DNA of 40,876 nt, taken from assembly GCA_038230415.1 (NCBI GenBank), contig JBBRNH010000046.1:1-40876 (forward strand). The letters are read 5' to 3'. Position 1 is the first letter of the stretch, and each line of letters begins with the position of its first letter. The position numbers were made by a program, and so were the translations under genes. The notes under the pieces were generated by a model that saw only the letters and a list, made by a program, of their open reading frames with translations, was not told where the DNA came from and ran no database searches. The DNA comes from JBBRNH01 sp038230415 (GTDB lineage Bacteria > Bacteroidota > Bacteroidia > Cytophagales > Spirosomataceae). Below are positions 1 through 8,427 of this stretch, piece after piece.

Positions 1-212
1 AGTTCCTGAATGACTTTGTCGCGGCCCGATGCTTTGACGCTGAACGAGCCGCCCTGCCGGACGTGGATGGTAAACGCCGAACCGAGGTCAAGTTTATCGA
101 AATTACTGACCGAAAACGTCCGGTCGTCGACGGTGGGACGGGCCGTTGGTTTGTTGGCGAAAGCGACGGTTGCCAGAAGCAGAGCCGCAAAAAGGGTGAT
201 GCCGGTTTTCAT
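1..212 (-). CDS. GIN-domain (DUF2807) secreted protein, N-terminal part only
   Basis: The gene starts at 212 and runs off the left edge, so only about 70 residues are visible. It opens with a signal peptide (MKTGITLFAALLLATVAFA) and continues into a segment of the kind that begins GIN/DUF2807 domains (SNFDKLDLGSAFTIHVRQGG). The same domain type forms the C-terminal part of the next gene upstream (393-2960), where the matching stretch reads DDFTDIETSGAFIVRIKRGD. GIN domains are predicted extracytoplasmic beta-helix-like repeats of unknown ligand. It is probably the third gene of the padR operon, although a 31-bp inverted repeat lies between it and the second gene. The truncation is only the window boundary. 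Confidence 0.75.
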   Translation of the reverse strand, partial: MKTGITLFAALLLATVAFANKPTARPTVDDRTFSVSNFDKLDLGSAFTIHVRQGGSFSVKASGRDKVIQE

Positions 213-272
213 GGAATTTGGTTTGTTTGGTTTTTTGTGAAAGATGCAAAAATTAAGTGAAGCGTTGCATCT

Positions 273-393
273 ACCACCCCCAACCCCCTCCTAAAACAGG
301 AGGCAGGGCGGCCTGTGCCGGGCTACGCCTTCGGAATAAAAAACCGAAGGTTTTGAAAGCCCCCTCCTGTTTTAGGAGGGGGTTGGGGGTGGT
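273..393. repeat. Intergenic inverted repeat, C-rich 31-bp arms
   Basis: Arms 273-303 and 363-393 are perfect 31-bp reverse complements (left arm begins ACCACCCCCAACCCCC). A second small hairpin (CCTTCGG/CCGAAGG, about 328-350) sits in the loop. The right arm ends on the first base of the stop codon of the PspC gene (393-395); the left arm starts 60 bp upstream of the next gene. It could act as a terminator or attenuator within the operon. No transposase is linked. Confidence 0.9.
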
Positions 394-2960
394 CACTGCC
401 GCGTTACTTTCCCCGCGCCCGATGTTTCGGTGTTGTAGTTATTGCTGACCTTGCCCAATTCAACGCGGCTGGCACCACTGGCATCAACGTCGGCGTTTTC
501 GAGGGCCAACCCGGTGGCAGTGATTCGGCTGGCCCCGCTTAGGTCGGCTTCAAAATTGGTTGCCCGGCCCGCCAAACCCAGCCGCGATGCGCCGGATAAG
601 CTCCCTTTCAGCGTTTCTACACCATCAACACTCAGGGCGGCTTTGCTGGCTCCGCTCAGGTCGAGGTCCAACTCGTTGAGGTTGCGGAAGCCGGTGATAC
701 GGGCGCGGCAGGCTCCGCTCAGGTCCAGACCGTCAATGTCGGGCATGGTAATCGTTAGGCCCACGCGCTCATTATCGGTCCAGTTAAACAGTCCGTTGCG
801 ACCCCGGTAGGCTTTGAGCGTGTTGCCCTCCACTTCTACCGTCAGGTTATCCAAGCCGCGCTCGTTGCCATCGGCCACCACGCTGAATTTGTCGCCCCGT
901 TTGATGCGGACGATAAATGCGCCACTGGTCTCAATATCCGTAAAATCATCGAGCGTGAAGGTGCGGCTGAGCGGGCCTTTCCGGTCAAAATCATCGCCGA
1001 GGAGTTCATTAGTGTTCATGGTCAGGTTCACGGCGGTGGTATCGGTGTTGGCAGCCGTACTTTTGTCCGCTTCATTTTTGTCGGATTCTTCCTGCGTTTC
1101 TCCGGGAAAATTCAGGCAAATCAGGTCGCCGTTGGCCGAAAACTGCCAAATCCGCGCTTCCATATCATTGTGCTGGTCTTCAAACCCTATGTTGTGCCGG
1201 GCTACTATGTACGAGAACTTTCGGGTCAGTTTAAACGGCTTGCCAACCGGAATAAACACATCAATGTCTAAATCCTGCGCCCGGAACCGGCTGTTAGGGG
1301 TGAGTTCAAACTCGTTGGCAAACCGGATAATCGAATCGCGCTGGGCAATAGTATAGCGAATGGTGCGGGCGTTGGCTTCGGCTTCGGCGCGGCTGCCGCC
1401 TTTGGCCCGGCGGAAATACGCTAATTTCAGGCCCGTACCGACGTAGCTTTTCAGCTCGATATCCGGCTCAAACTCATCGTTTCTGTCTGAATCGGCCAGG
1501 TCAAAGACGGGTATCTGCGCCGTTAGGGGCAGGGTTCTGACTTCTTCCAGCGTGGCACTTTTTCGGAAATCATTTGCCAACTGACCGGCCATCAACGCTG
1601 TTACCAGAAACGCCACGCCCTGCACGGCAGTAATGGTGGTGGCGGTTCGACCGGAAATCAGATTTTTGCGGAGCGTAATCAGCCAGATACCCAGCAAGGC
1701 CAGCCAGAACGCGGGCAGAAACAGGGTGATAAATCCAGCCAGCACGAGGGGTACGTCTAAATCGGCCCGGATCAGTTCGACGGGAACGTTGCCGAACTGT
1801 GCGCCCGTAGCGATGCCAAACGCGGCTCCCAGCGCGGCCAATGAAGCCACCATCAGCGAGAACGCCACGATCAACACCATCACCCCGAAGAATACCCGGA
1901 TTACCACGCCCAAGCCCGACACAAATGGCCCAAAAACACGACCTAAACCGCTAATAATCAACGCAATTGCCCGGAACGGAAACAGCAGCAGTTTGGTCAG
2001 CCCGCCTTCTTCATCGTTTGTTGTCGGCTCGTTCAGCGACGTTTTTACGCGCTGCTCGATGTTGGAAAGCGTAATGGGCTGACCCTGCATTTCCATCTTT
2101 TCGGTGAGGGTTTTGGCCGTTGGCGAAATTACCCACAGCACTAAATAAGCCAGAAACCCTAAGCCCGCCACCGGAATCGTCAGCACAAAAACGAGCCGGA
2201 TAATGGCCGTATCGGTGCCAAAATAAGCCGCCAGCCCCGATGCCACACCGCCTAAAACTTTGTCGTCGGGGTTGCGGAAAAACTTCTTCACCGACTTGTC
2301 ATCTTCGAGTGTCATGGAGCCGGGAAAAGCAATCCACATGGCGATATACGCCAGAAACACAATCCCCGACAGGCCGCTTGCCCCTTGCCCCGGCCCCGGC
2401 CCATGCCCAATGCCGACACTGATTGACGGAAAGCCGAACACTAACACCACAAACGCCAGCCGTATCCAGACCGGGTCAACGTTGAAGTAATTCGCCAGCC
2501 CCGATGCCACGCCCCCGATGGTTTTCCGGCGCAGGTCGCGCCGAAGTACGCGGGGTTGCCCGGCGTTGTTGGGTTGCGATTGGTAGGTTGGCTGAACCGG
2601 CTGGGCAATGGCGTTGCCGGGTTTTGCATCAGTGCGCCCGCTGTTATCGGTGGTGGCCTGGCGGTTGGTGGCGGTGGCACCCACGATGTCTTCTTCGGCT
2701 TCAAAGTCGGCAACGGTTCCCATCGCCCCAATGAGTTGGTTCACGTCGTCAATCGTAACTACCTGAACCGCAGCCGCTTTCAGCTTGGCCGTGAGTTTTT
2801 CGGCTATCCGGTTCTCGATGTCCGTAACAATTTCCTGACTGTCTTCGTAACTCGAAAAATACTGCTGAATACTGGTCAGGTAATTTTTAAGTTTGTCGTA
2901 GCCATCTTCTTCGATGTGAAAAATTGAGCCGCTGATGTTAATACTGATGGTCTTTTTCAT
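393..2960 (-). CDS. PspC-domain membrane protein with C-terminal GIN (DUF2807) domain
   Basis: An 855-residue protein if started at the ATG at 2960 (MKKTISINISG); an in-frame extension to 3050 would overlap padR and is unlikely. The N terminus is a cytoplasmic segment common in Bacteroidota PspC proteins. Two PspC modules follow: RRKTIGGVASGLANYF at about residue 143 and DDKVLGGVASGLAAYF at about 232, each with hydrophobic helices. Several more membrane segments follow (about 320-500). The last 190 residues or so form a GIN domain with recurring LSGAS/DLSGAS turns, typical of a beta-helix. In other bacteria PspC belongs to the phage-shock membrane-stress response; the role of this fusion is unknown. 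It lies 43 bp downstream of padR, so PadR probably controls it. A hairpin (2970-2986) sits just upstream of the start. Confidence 0.9.
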   Translation of the reverse strand: MKKTISINISGSIFHIEEDGYDKLKNYLTSIQQYFSSYEDSQEIVTDIENRIAEKLTAKLKAAAVQVVTIDDVNQLIGAMGTVADFEAEEDIVGATATNRQATTDNSGRTDAKPGNAIAQPVQPTYQSQPNNAGQPRVLRRDLRRKTIGGVASGLANYFNVDPVWIRLAFVVLVFGFPSISVGIGHGPGPGQGASGLSGIVFLAYIAMWIAFPGSMTLEDDKSVKKFFRNPDDKVLGGVASGLAAYFGTDTAIIRLVFVLTIPVAGLGFLAYLVLWVISPTAKTLTEKMEMQGQPITLSNIEQRVKTSLNEPTTNDEEGGLTKLLLFPFRAIALIISGLGRVFGPFVSGLGVVIRVFFGVMVLIVAFSLMVASLAALGAAFGIATGAQFGNVPVELIRADLDVPLVLAGFITLFLPAFWLALLGIWLITLRKNLISGRTATTITAVQGVAFLVTALMAGQLANDFRKSATLEEVRTLPLTAQIPVFDLADSDRNDEFEPDIELKSYVGTGLKLAYFRRAKGGSRAEAEANARTIRYTIAQRDSIIRFANEFELTPNSRFRAQDLDIDVFIPVGKPFKLTRKFSYIVARHNIGFEDQHNDMEARIWQFSANGDLICLNFPGETQEESDKNEADKSTAANTDTTAVNLTMNTNELLGDDFDRKGPLSRTFTLDDFTDIETSGAFIVRIKRGDKFSVVADGNERGLDNLTVEVEGNTLKAYRGRNGLFNWTDNERVGLTITMPDIDGLDLSGACRARITGFRNLNELDLDLSGASKAALSVDGVETLKGSLSGASRLGLAGRATNFEADLSGASRITATGLALENADVDASGASRVELGKVSNNYNTETSGAGKVTRQ

Positions 2961-2964
2961 GTCC

Positions 2965-2986
2965 GTAGCGCGGAGTTGCACCCCGC
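2965..2986. repeat. Hairpin repeat between padR and the PspC gene
   Basis: The sequence GCGGAGTTGCACCCCGC (2970-2986) folds into a 7-bp stem with one mismatch. It shares GTAGCGCGGAGTTG with the inverted repeat at 38126-38199, so it looks like one arm of that family. It lies 9 bases upstream of the PspC ATG, where it could hinder ribosome loading. Confidence 0.6.
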
Positions 2987-3003
2987 AGAAGCGATAGAGA
3001 AGG

Positions 3004-3411
3004 TTAAGATTGAGAAGACGTGGTTTGAATAATAATGGGTTGCCGGGCATCGGGCGGAGTGATGTTGGCCTCGGTGTGCTGCCGGGTTTTGGCGATGATC
3101 GTCGTGACCGAAGCCGCCAGATCGAGCCACGTGTCGTTCAGCGATTCGAGCGAAACCCGGCCCATGTCGGTCAGCACGTAGTATTTGCGCGGTGGCCCGG
3201 ACGTACTCTCGACCCATTTATAGTCGAGCAGACCCGCGTTTTTGAGTCGGGTAAGCAGGGGATACAGCGTGCCTTCCACGACCATAATCCGGGCCGAGGT
3301 CAACTCGTCGAGCATATCCGACGCATAGACCTCGCCCCGCGAGATGATGTGCAGAATGCAGAACTCCAGAATCCCCTTCCGCATCTGCACCTGAGCGTTT
3401 TCAATATTCAT
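3004..3411 (-). CDS. PadR-family transcriptional regulator
   Basis: A 135-residue winged-helix repressor. It shows the PadR pattern: MRKGILEFCILHIISRGE (helix 1), then YASDMLDEL, then the recognition and wing part VVEGTLYPLLTRLKNAGLL and GPPRKYYVLTDMGR. A short C-terminal helix follows, as in the small PadR-s2 class, which dimerises and usually represses its own operon. It is the first gene of a cluster with the PspC/GIN protein and the next GIN protein, an arrangement often seen in Bacteroidota. The promoter at 3443-3473 overlaps a 9-bp inverted repeat, which fits autorepression. The inducing signal cannot be read from the sequence. Confidence 0.93.
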   Translation of the reverse strand: MNIENAQVQMRKGILEFCILHIISRGEVYASDMLDELTSARIMVVEGTLYPLLTRLKNAGLLDYKWVESTSGPPRKYYVLTDMGRVSLESLNDTWLDLAASVTTIIAKTRQHTEANITPPDARQPIIIQTTSSQS

Positions 3412-3442
3412 TGGTGAGCGTTGTTTACGTGATTGATTGGGT

Positions 3443-3479
3443 CAAAAGTAGTGTACAGTACTTTGTGATGCAAGGTACT
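3443..3479 (-). promoter_or_regulatory. padR promoter with probable PadR operator
   Basis: On the minus strand the -7 box TACTTTTG (3443-3450) fits the Bacteroidota consensus TAnnTTTG. A TTG at 3471-3473 gives the -33 element with a 20-bp spacer. An inverted repeat, AGTACTTTG (3457-3465) and CAAGGTACT (3471-3479) with a 5-bp loop and 8 of 9 positions paired, covers the spacer and the -33 element. A GTACxGTAC palindrome (3452-3460) lies beside it. This is where an autorepressor would be expected to bind; the link to PadR is inferred. Confidence 0.6.
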
Positions 3480-3632
3480 GGTTTCTAAACAGTATAATTC
3501 TGTGAGGAATGGTACATCCGGCGGCATAACCGGCTCTTTTCTGGTACGGCAAACGGCTTCTCCCAACCGTGAGGGTACAAACGCGGTTGAAGAACGGGGG
3601 GAGTTATGGAGTCGGTCGTGGCATAGTCGTAA

Positions 3633-3682
3633 AAAAACGGTCGTTTCGGTATCCTGTTCAGGATACCGAAACGACCGTTTTT
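3633..3682. terminator. Strong bidirectional hairpin terminator
   Basis: Arms 3633-3654 and 3661-3682 are perfect 22-bp reverse complements (AAAAACGGTCGTTTCGGTATCC) around a 6-base loop. The stem ends in A/T runs, giving a U-tract in either direction. It lies 43 bp beyond the stop of the last TldE gene and so closes the TldD/TldE block before padR. Confidence 0.9.
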
Positions 3683-3725
3683 GTCTGCGTCCTAAAATTC
3701 GTTCACGATTCCGGGCGTGTTGTGA

Positions 3726-5063
3726 TCACACCGCGTCTGACAAACTCGTGAATGTGAACTCCCTGATTTTCAGCGGGGGCAGCAGGTGGCTCTGGTTCGA
3801 TTCGGTGCTTAATGCCCGCTCCGGGCGACCTAAGGCTTCGAGGTTGTTGAGCATAATCACCGGACTTTCGTTAAACCGGAAGTTCTTGATGGCGTTCTTG
3901 ATTTTGCCGTTTTCGATGTAAAACGTTCCGTCGCGGGTCAGGCCGGTGTAGAGCAGCGTTTGCGGGTCAACCTCGCGGATGTACCAGAGTTTGGTTACCA
4001 AAATTCCCCGAACCGTACCTTTGATGAGGTCTTCGAGCGATTGCGTACCGCCCGCCATAAGTACGTTGCCGGGGCCGGGGGTGGCTTTTACGCCTTTTTT
4101 CTGCGCCCAAAACCGCGAATAACTCAGGTTTTTGACCACGCCTTTCTCGATCCAGTTGGTGCGTTCCTGCGCCCGCCCATCGCCGGCCCAGGGCGACGCG
4201 GGCAGTTCGGCATTGGTTGGGTCAGAGGAGATGGTTACGCGCTCATCCACAATTTTTTCGCCGAGCCGGGTTTTGCCGCCGGTCTTTGAAAAGTAAGACC
4301 GTCCTTCGTCGGCAGAGCGGGCATCCATGCCAAACACCAACTGCTCCAGCAGCACGGCCACGGCGGTCGGCTCCAGAATCACGGTGTATTTGCCGGGTTC
4401 GAGGGCCACCGCACTCTGCGACGCGGCTGCTTTCTGGGCGGCAATGCGGGTGGCGGCTGCGGTGTCTAATTTCGAGAAATCGCTGTATCCCCGCGCCACA
4501 TAGCCAGAGCCTTTGCCGTCGGGCGTGCGGACGGTGAGCGAGAAGTTGACGTTTGTGCTGGCGTAATAGGCAAACAGCCCCTTCGAGTTCATCATAGCCT
4601 GGTAGCCGTGCTGGTCTTCGAGAAATCCGGCGGCTGTCAGGTTCTGGGCGCGGGTCAGGGCTAAACTTTTGGCAACGGCTTCGGCGCGGGCATCGGGTGC
4701 GAGGTTGGCCGTGCTGTCGAAATAGCCTTTGGTTTTCAGGTACGTCTGCGGCCCCAAAACGCCCACGTGTTCGGGATTTTCGGGCGCAAGTTGGGCCAGT
4801 TCTTCGGCCCGGCGTACTACTTTTTCGAGCGATGCGTCGTCAAATTCGTCAATGGTTGCCACGCCTACTTTCTTGCCGAATGACGACTGCACGGCGAGGT
4901 TCTGGTTGATGAGCGAGCCGCTTGTACTCACCTCATTGCGGGCGTAGCGGATGTTGCCCCCCGCCGACCCTGACAGGTTTACCTCACATTCTTCGGCTTT
5001 CGAGAAAGCCAACACTTTGGTTAGCAGAGCTTTGGCTTCTGCTTCGGTCAGGATTATTGCCAT
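3726..5063 (-). CDS. TldE/PmbA-like subunit, copy 1
   Basis: A 445-residue member of the TldD/PmbA (peptidase U62) family, started at the ATG at 5063 (MAIILTEAEAKALL). It lacks the HExxxH zinc motif, as expected for the non-catalytic TldE partner. In E. coli, TldE and TldD form a heterodimeric zinc peptidase that trims unfolded or precursor peptides such as microcin B17. It has no signal peptide. Family-like segments include GNIRYARNEVSTSG near the N terminus and LYTGLTRDGTFYIENGKIKN followed by NFRFNESPVIMLNN near the C terminus. It is paired with tldD copy 1 (5177-6817) and closely resembles TldE copy 2 (6957-8312). The strong terminator at 3633-3682 follows it. Confidence 0.88.
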   Translation of the reverse strand: MAIILTEAEAKALLTKVLAFSKAEECEVNLSGSAGGNIRYARNEVSTSGSLINQNLAVQSSFGKKVGVATIDEFDDASLEKVVRRAEELAQLAPENPEHVGVLGPQTYLKTKGYFDSTANLAPDARAEAVAKSLALTRAQNLTAAGFLEDQHGYQAMMNSKGLFAYYASTNVNFSLTVRTPDGKGSGYVARGYSDFSKLDTAAATRIAAQKAAASQSAVALEPGKYTVILEPTAVAVLLEQLVFGMDARSADEGRSYFSKTGGKTRLGEKIVDERVTISSDPTNAELPASPWAGDGRAQERTNWIEKGVVKNLSYSRFWAQKKGVKATPGPGNVLMAGGTQSLEDLIKGTVRGILVTKLWYIREVDPQTLLYTGLTRDGTFYIENGKIKNAIKNFRFNESPVIMLNNLEALGRPERALSTESNQSHLLPPLKIREFTFTSLSDAV

Positions 5064-5081
5064 GATTATTATGGTTTGGGA

Positions 5082-5162
5082 CCAGAGAGGTACACGGAGA
5101 CACACCAAGAAATAGTAAAAAAACCTCCGTGTATCTCCGTGCGTCTCCGTGAATCTCTGTGG
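5082..5162. repeat. Intergenic inverted repeat, CACGGAGAC family
   Basis: Imperfect arms 5082-5105 and 5139-5162 pair at 20 of 24 positions; the shared word is CACGGAGAC. Further CTCCGTG words lie in the right half. It is of the same style as the CACAGAGACACAGAGG element at 21071-21162. It occupies most of the gap between tldE copy 1 and tldD copy 1, ending 15 bp from the tldD stop. Confidence 0.8.
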
Positions 5163-5176
5163 CCTATTTCTGTGGA

Positions 5177-6817
5177 TTACACTTTCCGGGCCGTGTTTAT
5201 CACATTTACCCCGTTAAACCGGGCCGTTGACGAGCCGTGCGACACCGCGCTGCTCTGGCTGGGCTGGCCTTTGCCATCGAAAAACGAGCCGCCGAGCCGG
5301 TAATCGCGGTCGTCGCAGATGGCCGTGCAGGAATTCCAGAATTCGAGGGTGTTGGCCTGATATGCCACATCTTTGAGCATCCCGACGATCTGCCCGTCTT
5401 TGATTTCGTAGAACAACTGCCCCCCAAACTGGAAGTTATAGCGTTGCTGGTCAATCGAGAACGAGCCATCGCCGATGATGTAAATGCCCTTCTTCACGTC
5501 TTTAATCATGTCGGCTACCGACAGGGGCGTTTTGCCCGATTCGAGCGAGACGTTGGGCATCCGCTGAAACTGCACCGAACTCCACGAGTCAGCATAGCAG
5601 CAGCCATGCGATTCTTTTTCGCCGATAATTGCCACCTGATCGCGGATGGCCTGGTAGTTGACCAACGTGCCGTCTTTGACAAGATTCCAGCGTTTGGTGC
5701 CAACGCCTTCGTCGTCATAACCCACCGCGCCGAGCGAGCCGGGCTGCAATTTATCGGCCACGAGGTTCACTAACTTGCTGCCATACTGAAAGTTACCCGA
5801 TTTGAGTTTGTCGAGCGTGGCGAAACTCGTCCCGGCAAAATTGGCTTCGTAGCCCAGAACGCGGTCGAGTTCGAGCGGGTGGCCGACCGATTCGTGAATC
5901 GTGAGCCAGAGGTGAGACGGGTCCAGCACGAGGTCATATTTCCCGGCCTCCACCGATTTGGCCGTGAGTTTCTGCTTGGCCTGCTGCGCGGCTGCTACGG
6001 CATCTTCGAGCATATCGTAGCCTTTGTTGTAGCGCGTGGTTACGCCCGTTACCTTGTCGGCGGGGTTGGTTTGCAGGTATTCGTAGCCCATGCCGACGGG
6101 TGCGCTCAACGCCTGCCGCGTCTCGAACTTGCCCGATTTCGGGTCAATGCACGTGACGGAGAAAATGGGCCATATCCGGTGAATGTCCTGGTCAATATAC
6201 GAGCCGTCGGTACTGGCAAAATACTTCTGCTCATTCACCATAAACAGCACCGAGTTCACGTAGTTGGCCCCGTTTTTCTGGGCAGCCGCGTTCACGCCGA
6301 GGAGTAAATCCGCTTTCTCTTTGATGGGTATGTCAAAGGCATTTTTCTGGATGGGAGCCTTCCACGACACCTCGCCGTAGCCTTTTTGGGGCGCGAGCTG
6401 CACGGGTTCTTTCAGCAGCCGGGCGTTGGCCTTGGCGATACTCACGGCAGTTTCGGCGGCTTTGGCGGTGGCGGCTTCGTCTTTAGCATCCACCACGGCG
6501 GCAAAACCCCAGCAGCCATCGGCAATCACCCGAACGCCCACGCCGTAGGATTCGGTGTTCACGATGTTCTGCACTTTGTCTTCACGCGTGACCACAAACT
6601 GGTTCAGGTAGCGGCCAATCCGCACGTCGGCGTAGGTCGCGCCCTTCGATTTGGCGGCATTGAGGGCCGCATCGGCGAGCCGTTTTTTCAGGGCCACGTC
6701 CACGTAGCTATCGAGCAGGGCTTCGGGCGCAATCTGCCGCGTAAAGGCGGGCAATGTCGGGAGCATCAGGCCGGCGGCCCCGGTTCCCAGGAGTTGGTTA
6801 AAGTATCGGCGGTTCAT
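5177..6817 (-). CDS. TldD-like metallopeptidase with Tat-type signal, copy 1
   Basis: A 546-residue TldD-family protein. The zinc motif HESVGH is at residues 308-313. The N terminus MNRRYFNQLLGTGAAGLMLP has twin arginines followed by an aromatic residue and a hydrophobic stretch, which fits a Tat export signal and differs from cytosolic E. coli TldD. It should be the catalytic subunit partnered by the TldE gene 113 bp downstream. Near the C terminus it reads SHGSSTARFNGVNV, where copy 2 has SHGCPTTRFNGVNV, so a cysteine that may matter for metal binding or activity is replaced by serine. Activity of this copy is therefore uncertain. Confidence 0.9.
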   Translation of the reverse strand: MNRRYFNQLLGTGAAGLMLPTLPAFTRQIAPEALLDSYVDVALKKRLADAALNAAKSKGATYADVRIGRYLNQFVVTREDKVQNIVNTESYGVGVRVIADGCWGFAAVVDAKDEAATAKAAETAVSIAKANARLLKEPVQLAPQKGYGEVSWKAPIQKNAFDIPIKEKADLLLGVNAAAQKNGANYVNSVLFMVNEQKYFASTDGSYIDQDIHRIWPIFSVTCIDPKSGKFETRQALSAPVGMGYEYLQTNPADKVTGVTTRYNKGYDMLEDAVAAAQQAKQKLTAKSVEAGKYDLVLDPSHLWLTIHESVGHPLELDRVLGYEANFAGTSFATLDKLKSGNFQYGSKLVNLVADKLQPGSLGAVGYDDEGVGTKRWNLVKDGTLVNYQAIRDQVAIIGEKESHGCCYADSWSSVQFQRMPNVSLESGKTPLSVADMIKDVKKGIYIIGDGSFSIDQQRYNFQFGGQLFYEIKDGQIVGMLKDVAYQANTLEFWNSCTAICDDRDYRLGGSFFDGKGQPSQSSAVSHGSSTARFNGVNVINTARKV

Positions 6818-6842
6818 AATGGGGAAATGGGTTTGTTGATTT

Positions 6843-6945
6843 TGTAGAGACGCAAAATCTTGCGTCTTATCGCCGGATGGTACGCGAGAGAACAGTTCAT
6901 TAGTGTACTATCCAGCGGGGAGACGCAAAATTTTGCGTCTCTACA
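6843..6945. repeat. Intergenic inverted repeat, AGACGCAA family
   Basis: Outer arms TGTAGAGACGCAAAAT (6843-6858) and its exact reverse complement (6930-6945) flank a loop of about 70 bp. Each end is itself a palindrome; at 6921-6940 AGACGCAAAATTTTGCGTCT is perfect over 20 bp. The inner flanks are roughly symmetric as well (CCGGATGGTA with TACTATCCAGCGG). It fills the gap between tldD copy 1 and tldE copy 2. Confidence 0.9.
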
Positions 6946-6956
6946 CATCATTATCA

Positions 6957-8312
6957 TTACACAGCATCGGATAAACTGGTGAAGGTGAAATCCCGGATTT
7001 TCATCGGCGGCACCAAGTTCCCGCTCACCCGGACGGGCTTGCCGAGGGCTTCGAGGTTGTTGAGCATAATCACCGGGCTTTCGTTGAAACGGAAGTTCTT
7101 GATGGGGAATTTGATTTTGCCGTTTTCGATGTAAAACGTTCCGTCGCGGGTCAGGCCGGTGTAGAGCAGCGTTTGCGGGTCAACGGCCCGGATATACCAC
7201 AGCCGCGTTACCAAAATACCCTTCTCGGTGCTTTTGATGAGGTCGGCTACCGATTGGGTGCCGCCTTCGATGATAAAATTCGATGGGGGCGGCAGTGCTT
7301 TTACGCCTTTTTTCTCGGCCCAATAGCGCGAGTAGTACATATTTTTGACCACCCCTTTTTCGACCCATGTTGTCCGTTCCTGCGGGCGACCATCGGCCCC
7401 GCCACCGCCAAACCGACCGCCACCGCCCCCAAACGGCGAACCAGGGACTTCGGCGTTCATCGGGTCAGAATAGATCGTGATGCGTTCGTCGAAGAGTTTT
7501 TCGCCCAGCCGGGTGCCGCCCCCTTTTTTGCTCAGAAAACTGCGGCCTTCGTCGGCGTTGCGGGCATCCATCGCGCCAATCATCCCGGCCAGCAGCGACG
7601 CATCCGAGTTGGAGACCAACGCCGAGGGTTCGAGGATAACGGTGTATTTGCCGGGTTCGAGCGCACGGGCGTTTTTAGAGGCTGCCGCTTTCTGCACCGC
7701 TATCTCGGTGGTTTGCCGGGCATTAAACAAACCCGTATCGGTATAGTCACGGGCGACGTAGCCGGAGCCGGTGCCGTCGTCAGTGCGGACTGTCACCGAA
7801 AAATCAACGTCCGTCGAGCGGTTATACCCAAACAGGCCTTTGCTGTTGGCGATGGCCGTAAACCCGGCAGTGTCTTCGAGGTAGCCAGCCGCGGTGAGTC
7901 CTTTTTTGTTGCAGGCATCAATACTATCGAAGGCCACTTGCGCCCGGTAATCGGGGGTGATATTGGCTGTGCTATCGGCGTAGGTGTTGGGCTGAAGGTA
8001 GGTCTGCGGCCCCAGAATCGAGACGTATTCGGGGTTTTCGGGCGCGAGCCGGGCAATTTCTTCGGCCCGGCGCACCGTTTTTTCGAGCGATGTCTCATCA
8101 AACTCGTTGATGGTGGCCGTGCCAGCGCGTTTGCCAAATACAGCCGTTACAGCCAGCGACATATTGTTGGATTCGCCACTGGTCGAAACCGTATTGCGGG
8201 CGTAGCGGATGTTGCCCGTTTTGTTGCCGGCCAGCGAAACGCTGGTTTCGTCGGCTTTTGAGAACGCCAGTACCTTGTCGGTGATGCGTTTTGCTTCGTC
8301 TTTTGAGAGCAT
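6957..8312 (-). CDS. TldE/PmbA-like subunit, copy 2
   Basis: A 451-residue paralogue of TldE copy 1, starting MLSKDEAKRITDKVLAFSKA. It has no HExxxH motif and no signal peptide. The two TldE copies match closely along their length (for example GNIRYARN, RTGLGEKL-like loops and LYTGLTRDGTFYIENGKIK). This copy carries a glycine-rich insertion, SPFGGGGGRFGGGGADGR, where copy 1 has SPWAGDGRA. It is placed 115 bp downstream of tldD copy 2, which would be its partner. The duplication therefore involved the two-gene unit rather than single genes. Confidence 0.88.
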   Translation of the reverse strand: MLSKDEAKRITDKVLAFSKADETSVSLAGNKTGNIRYARNTVSTSGESNNMSLAVTAVFGKRAGTATINEFDETSLEKTVRRAEEIARLAPENPEYVSILGPQTYLQPNTYADSTANITPDYRAQVAFDSIDACNKKGLTAAGYLEDTAGFTAIANSKGLFGYNRSTDVDFSVTVRTDDGTGSGYVARDYTDTGLFNARQTTEIAVQKAAASKNARALEPGKYTVILEPSALVSNSDASLLAGMIGAMDARNADEGRSFLSKKGGGTRLGEKLFDERITIYSDPMNAEVPGSPFGGGGGRFGGGGADGRPQERTTWVEKGVVKNMYYSRYWAEKKGVKALPPPSNFIIEGGTQSVADLIKSTEKGILVTRLWYIRAVDPQTLLYTGLTRDGTFYIENGKIKFPIKNFRFNESPVIMLNNLEALGKPVRVSGNLVPPMKIRDFTFTSLSDAV

Positions 8313-8329
8313 AAGTTTTTAGGGGTTAC

Positions 8330-8423
8330 AGTATTCGGTTTACGGTATTCGGGTGCTTCGCCGGTAGAAACTGCCTGACTTAGCGGTAGCAACCCGTAAA
8401 CCGAATACTGTAAACCGAATACT
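8330..8423. repeat. Intergenic inverted repeat, TTCGGTTTAC family
   Basis: The left part (8330-8354) and right part (8392-8423) pair with one small gap; the core AGTATTCGGTTTAC matches exactly. The word TTCGGTTTAC recurs within the right half. A second copy of the family lies at 29884-30022. It fills the gap between tldE copy 2 and tldD copy 2, ending 4 bp from the tldD stop. Confidence 0.88.
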
Positions 8424-8427
8424 TTTT

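Larger units (their letters stand above)
3412..3725. other. 314-bp gap between padR and tldE copy 1
   Basis: This gap holds the padR promoter/operator at one end (3443-3479) and the strong hairpin terminator at the other (3633-3682). Nothing gene-like was recognised between them; short open frames here lack family features. Confidence 0.6.

Noticed and set aside
2556..2927. A 123-codon plus-strand frame opposite the PspC gene.
   Set aside because: It is antisense to a well-supported gene and has no recognisable domain; a frame shadow.
3004..3050. Upstream extension of the PspC gene to 3050.
   Set aside because: It would overlap padR and adds residues unlike any PspC protein; the ATG at 2960 is preferred.
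7173..8261. A 362-codon plus-strand frame opposite TldE copy 2.
   Set aside because: The length results from GC-rich codon bias of the TldE gene on the other strand; similar shadows lie opposite both TldD genes.
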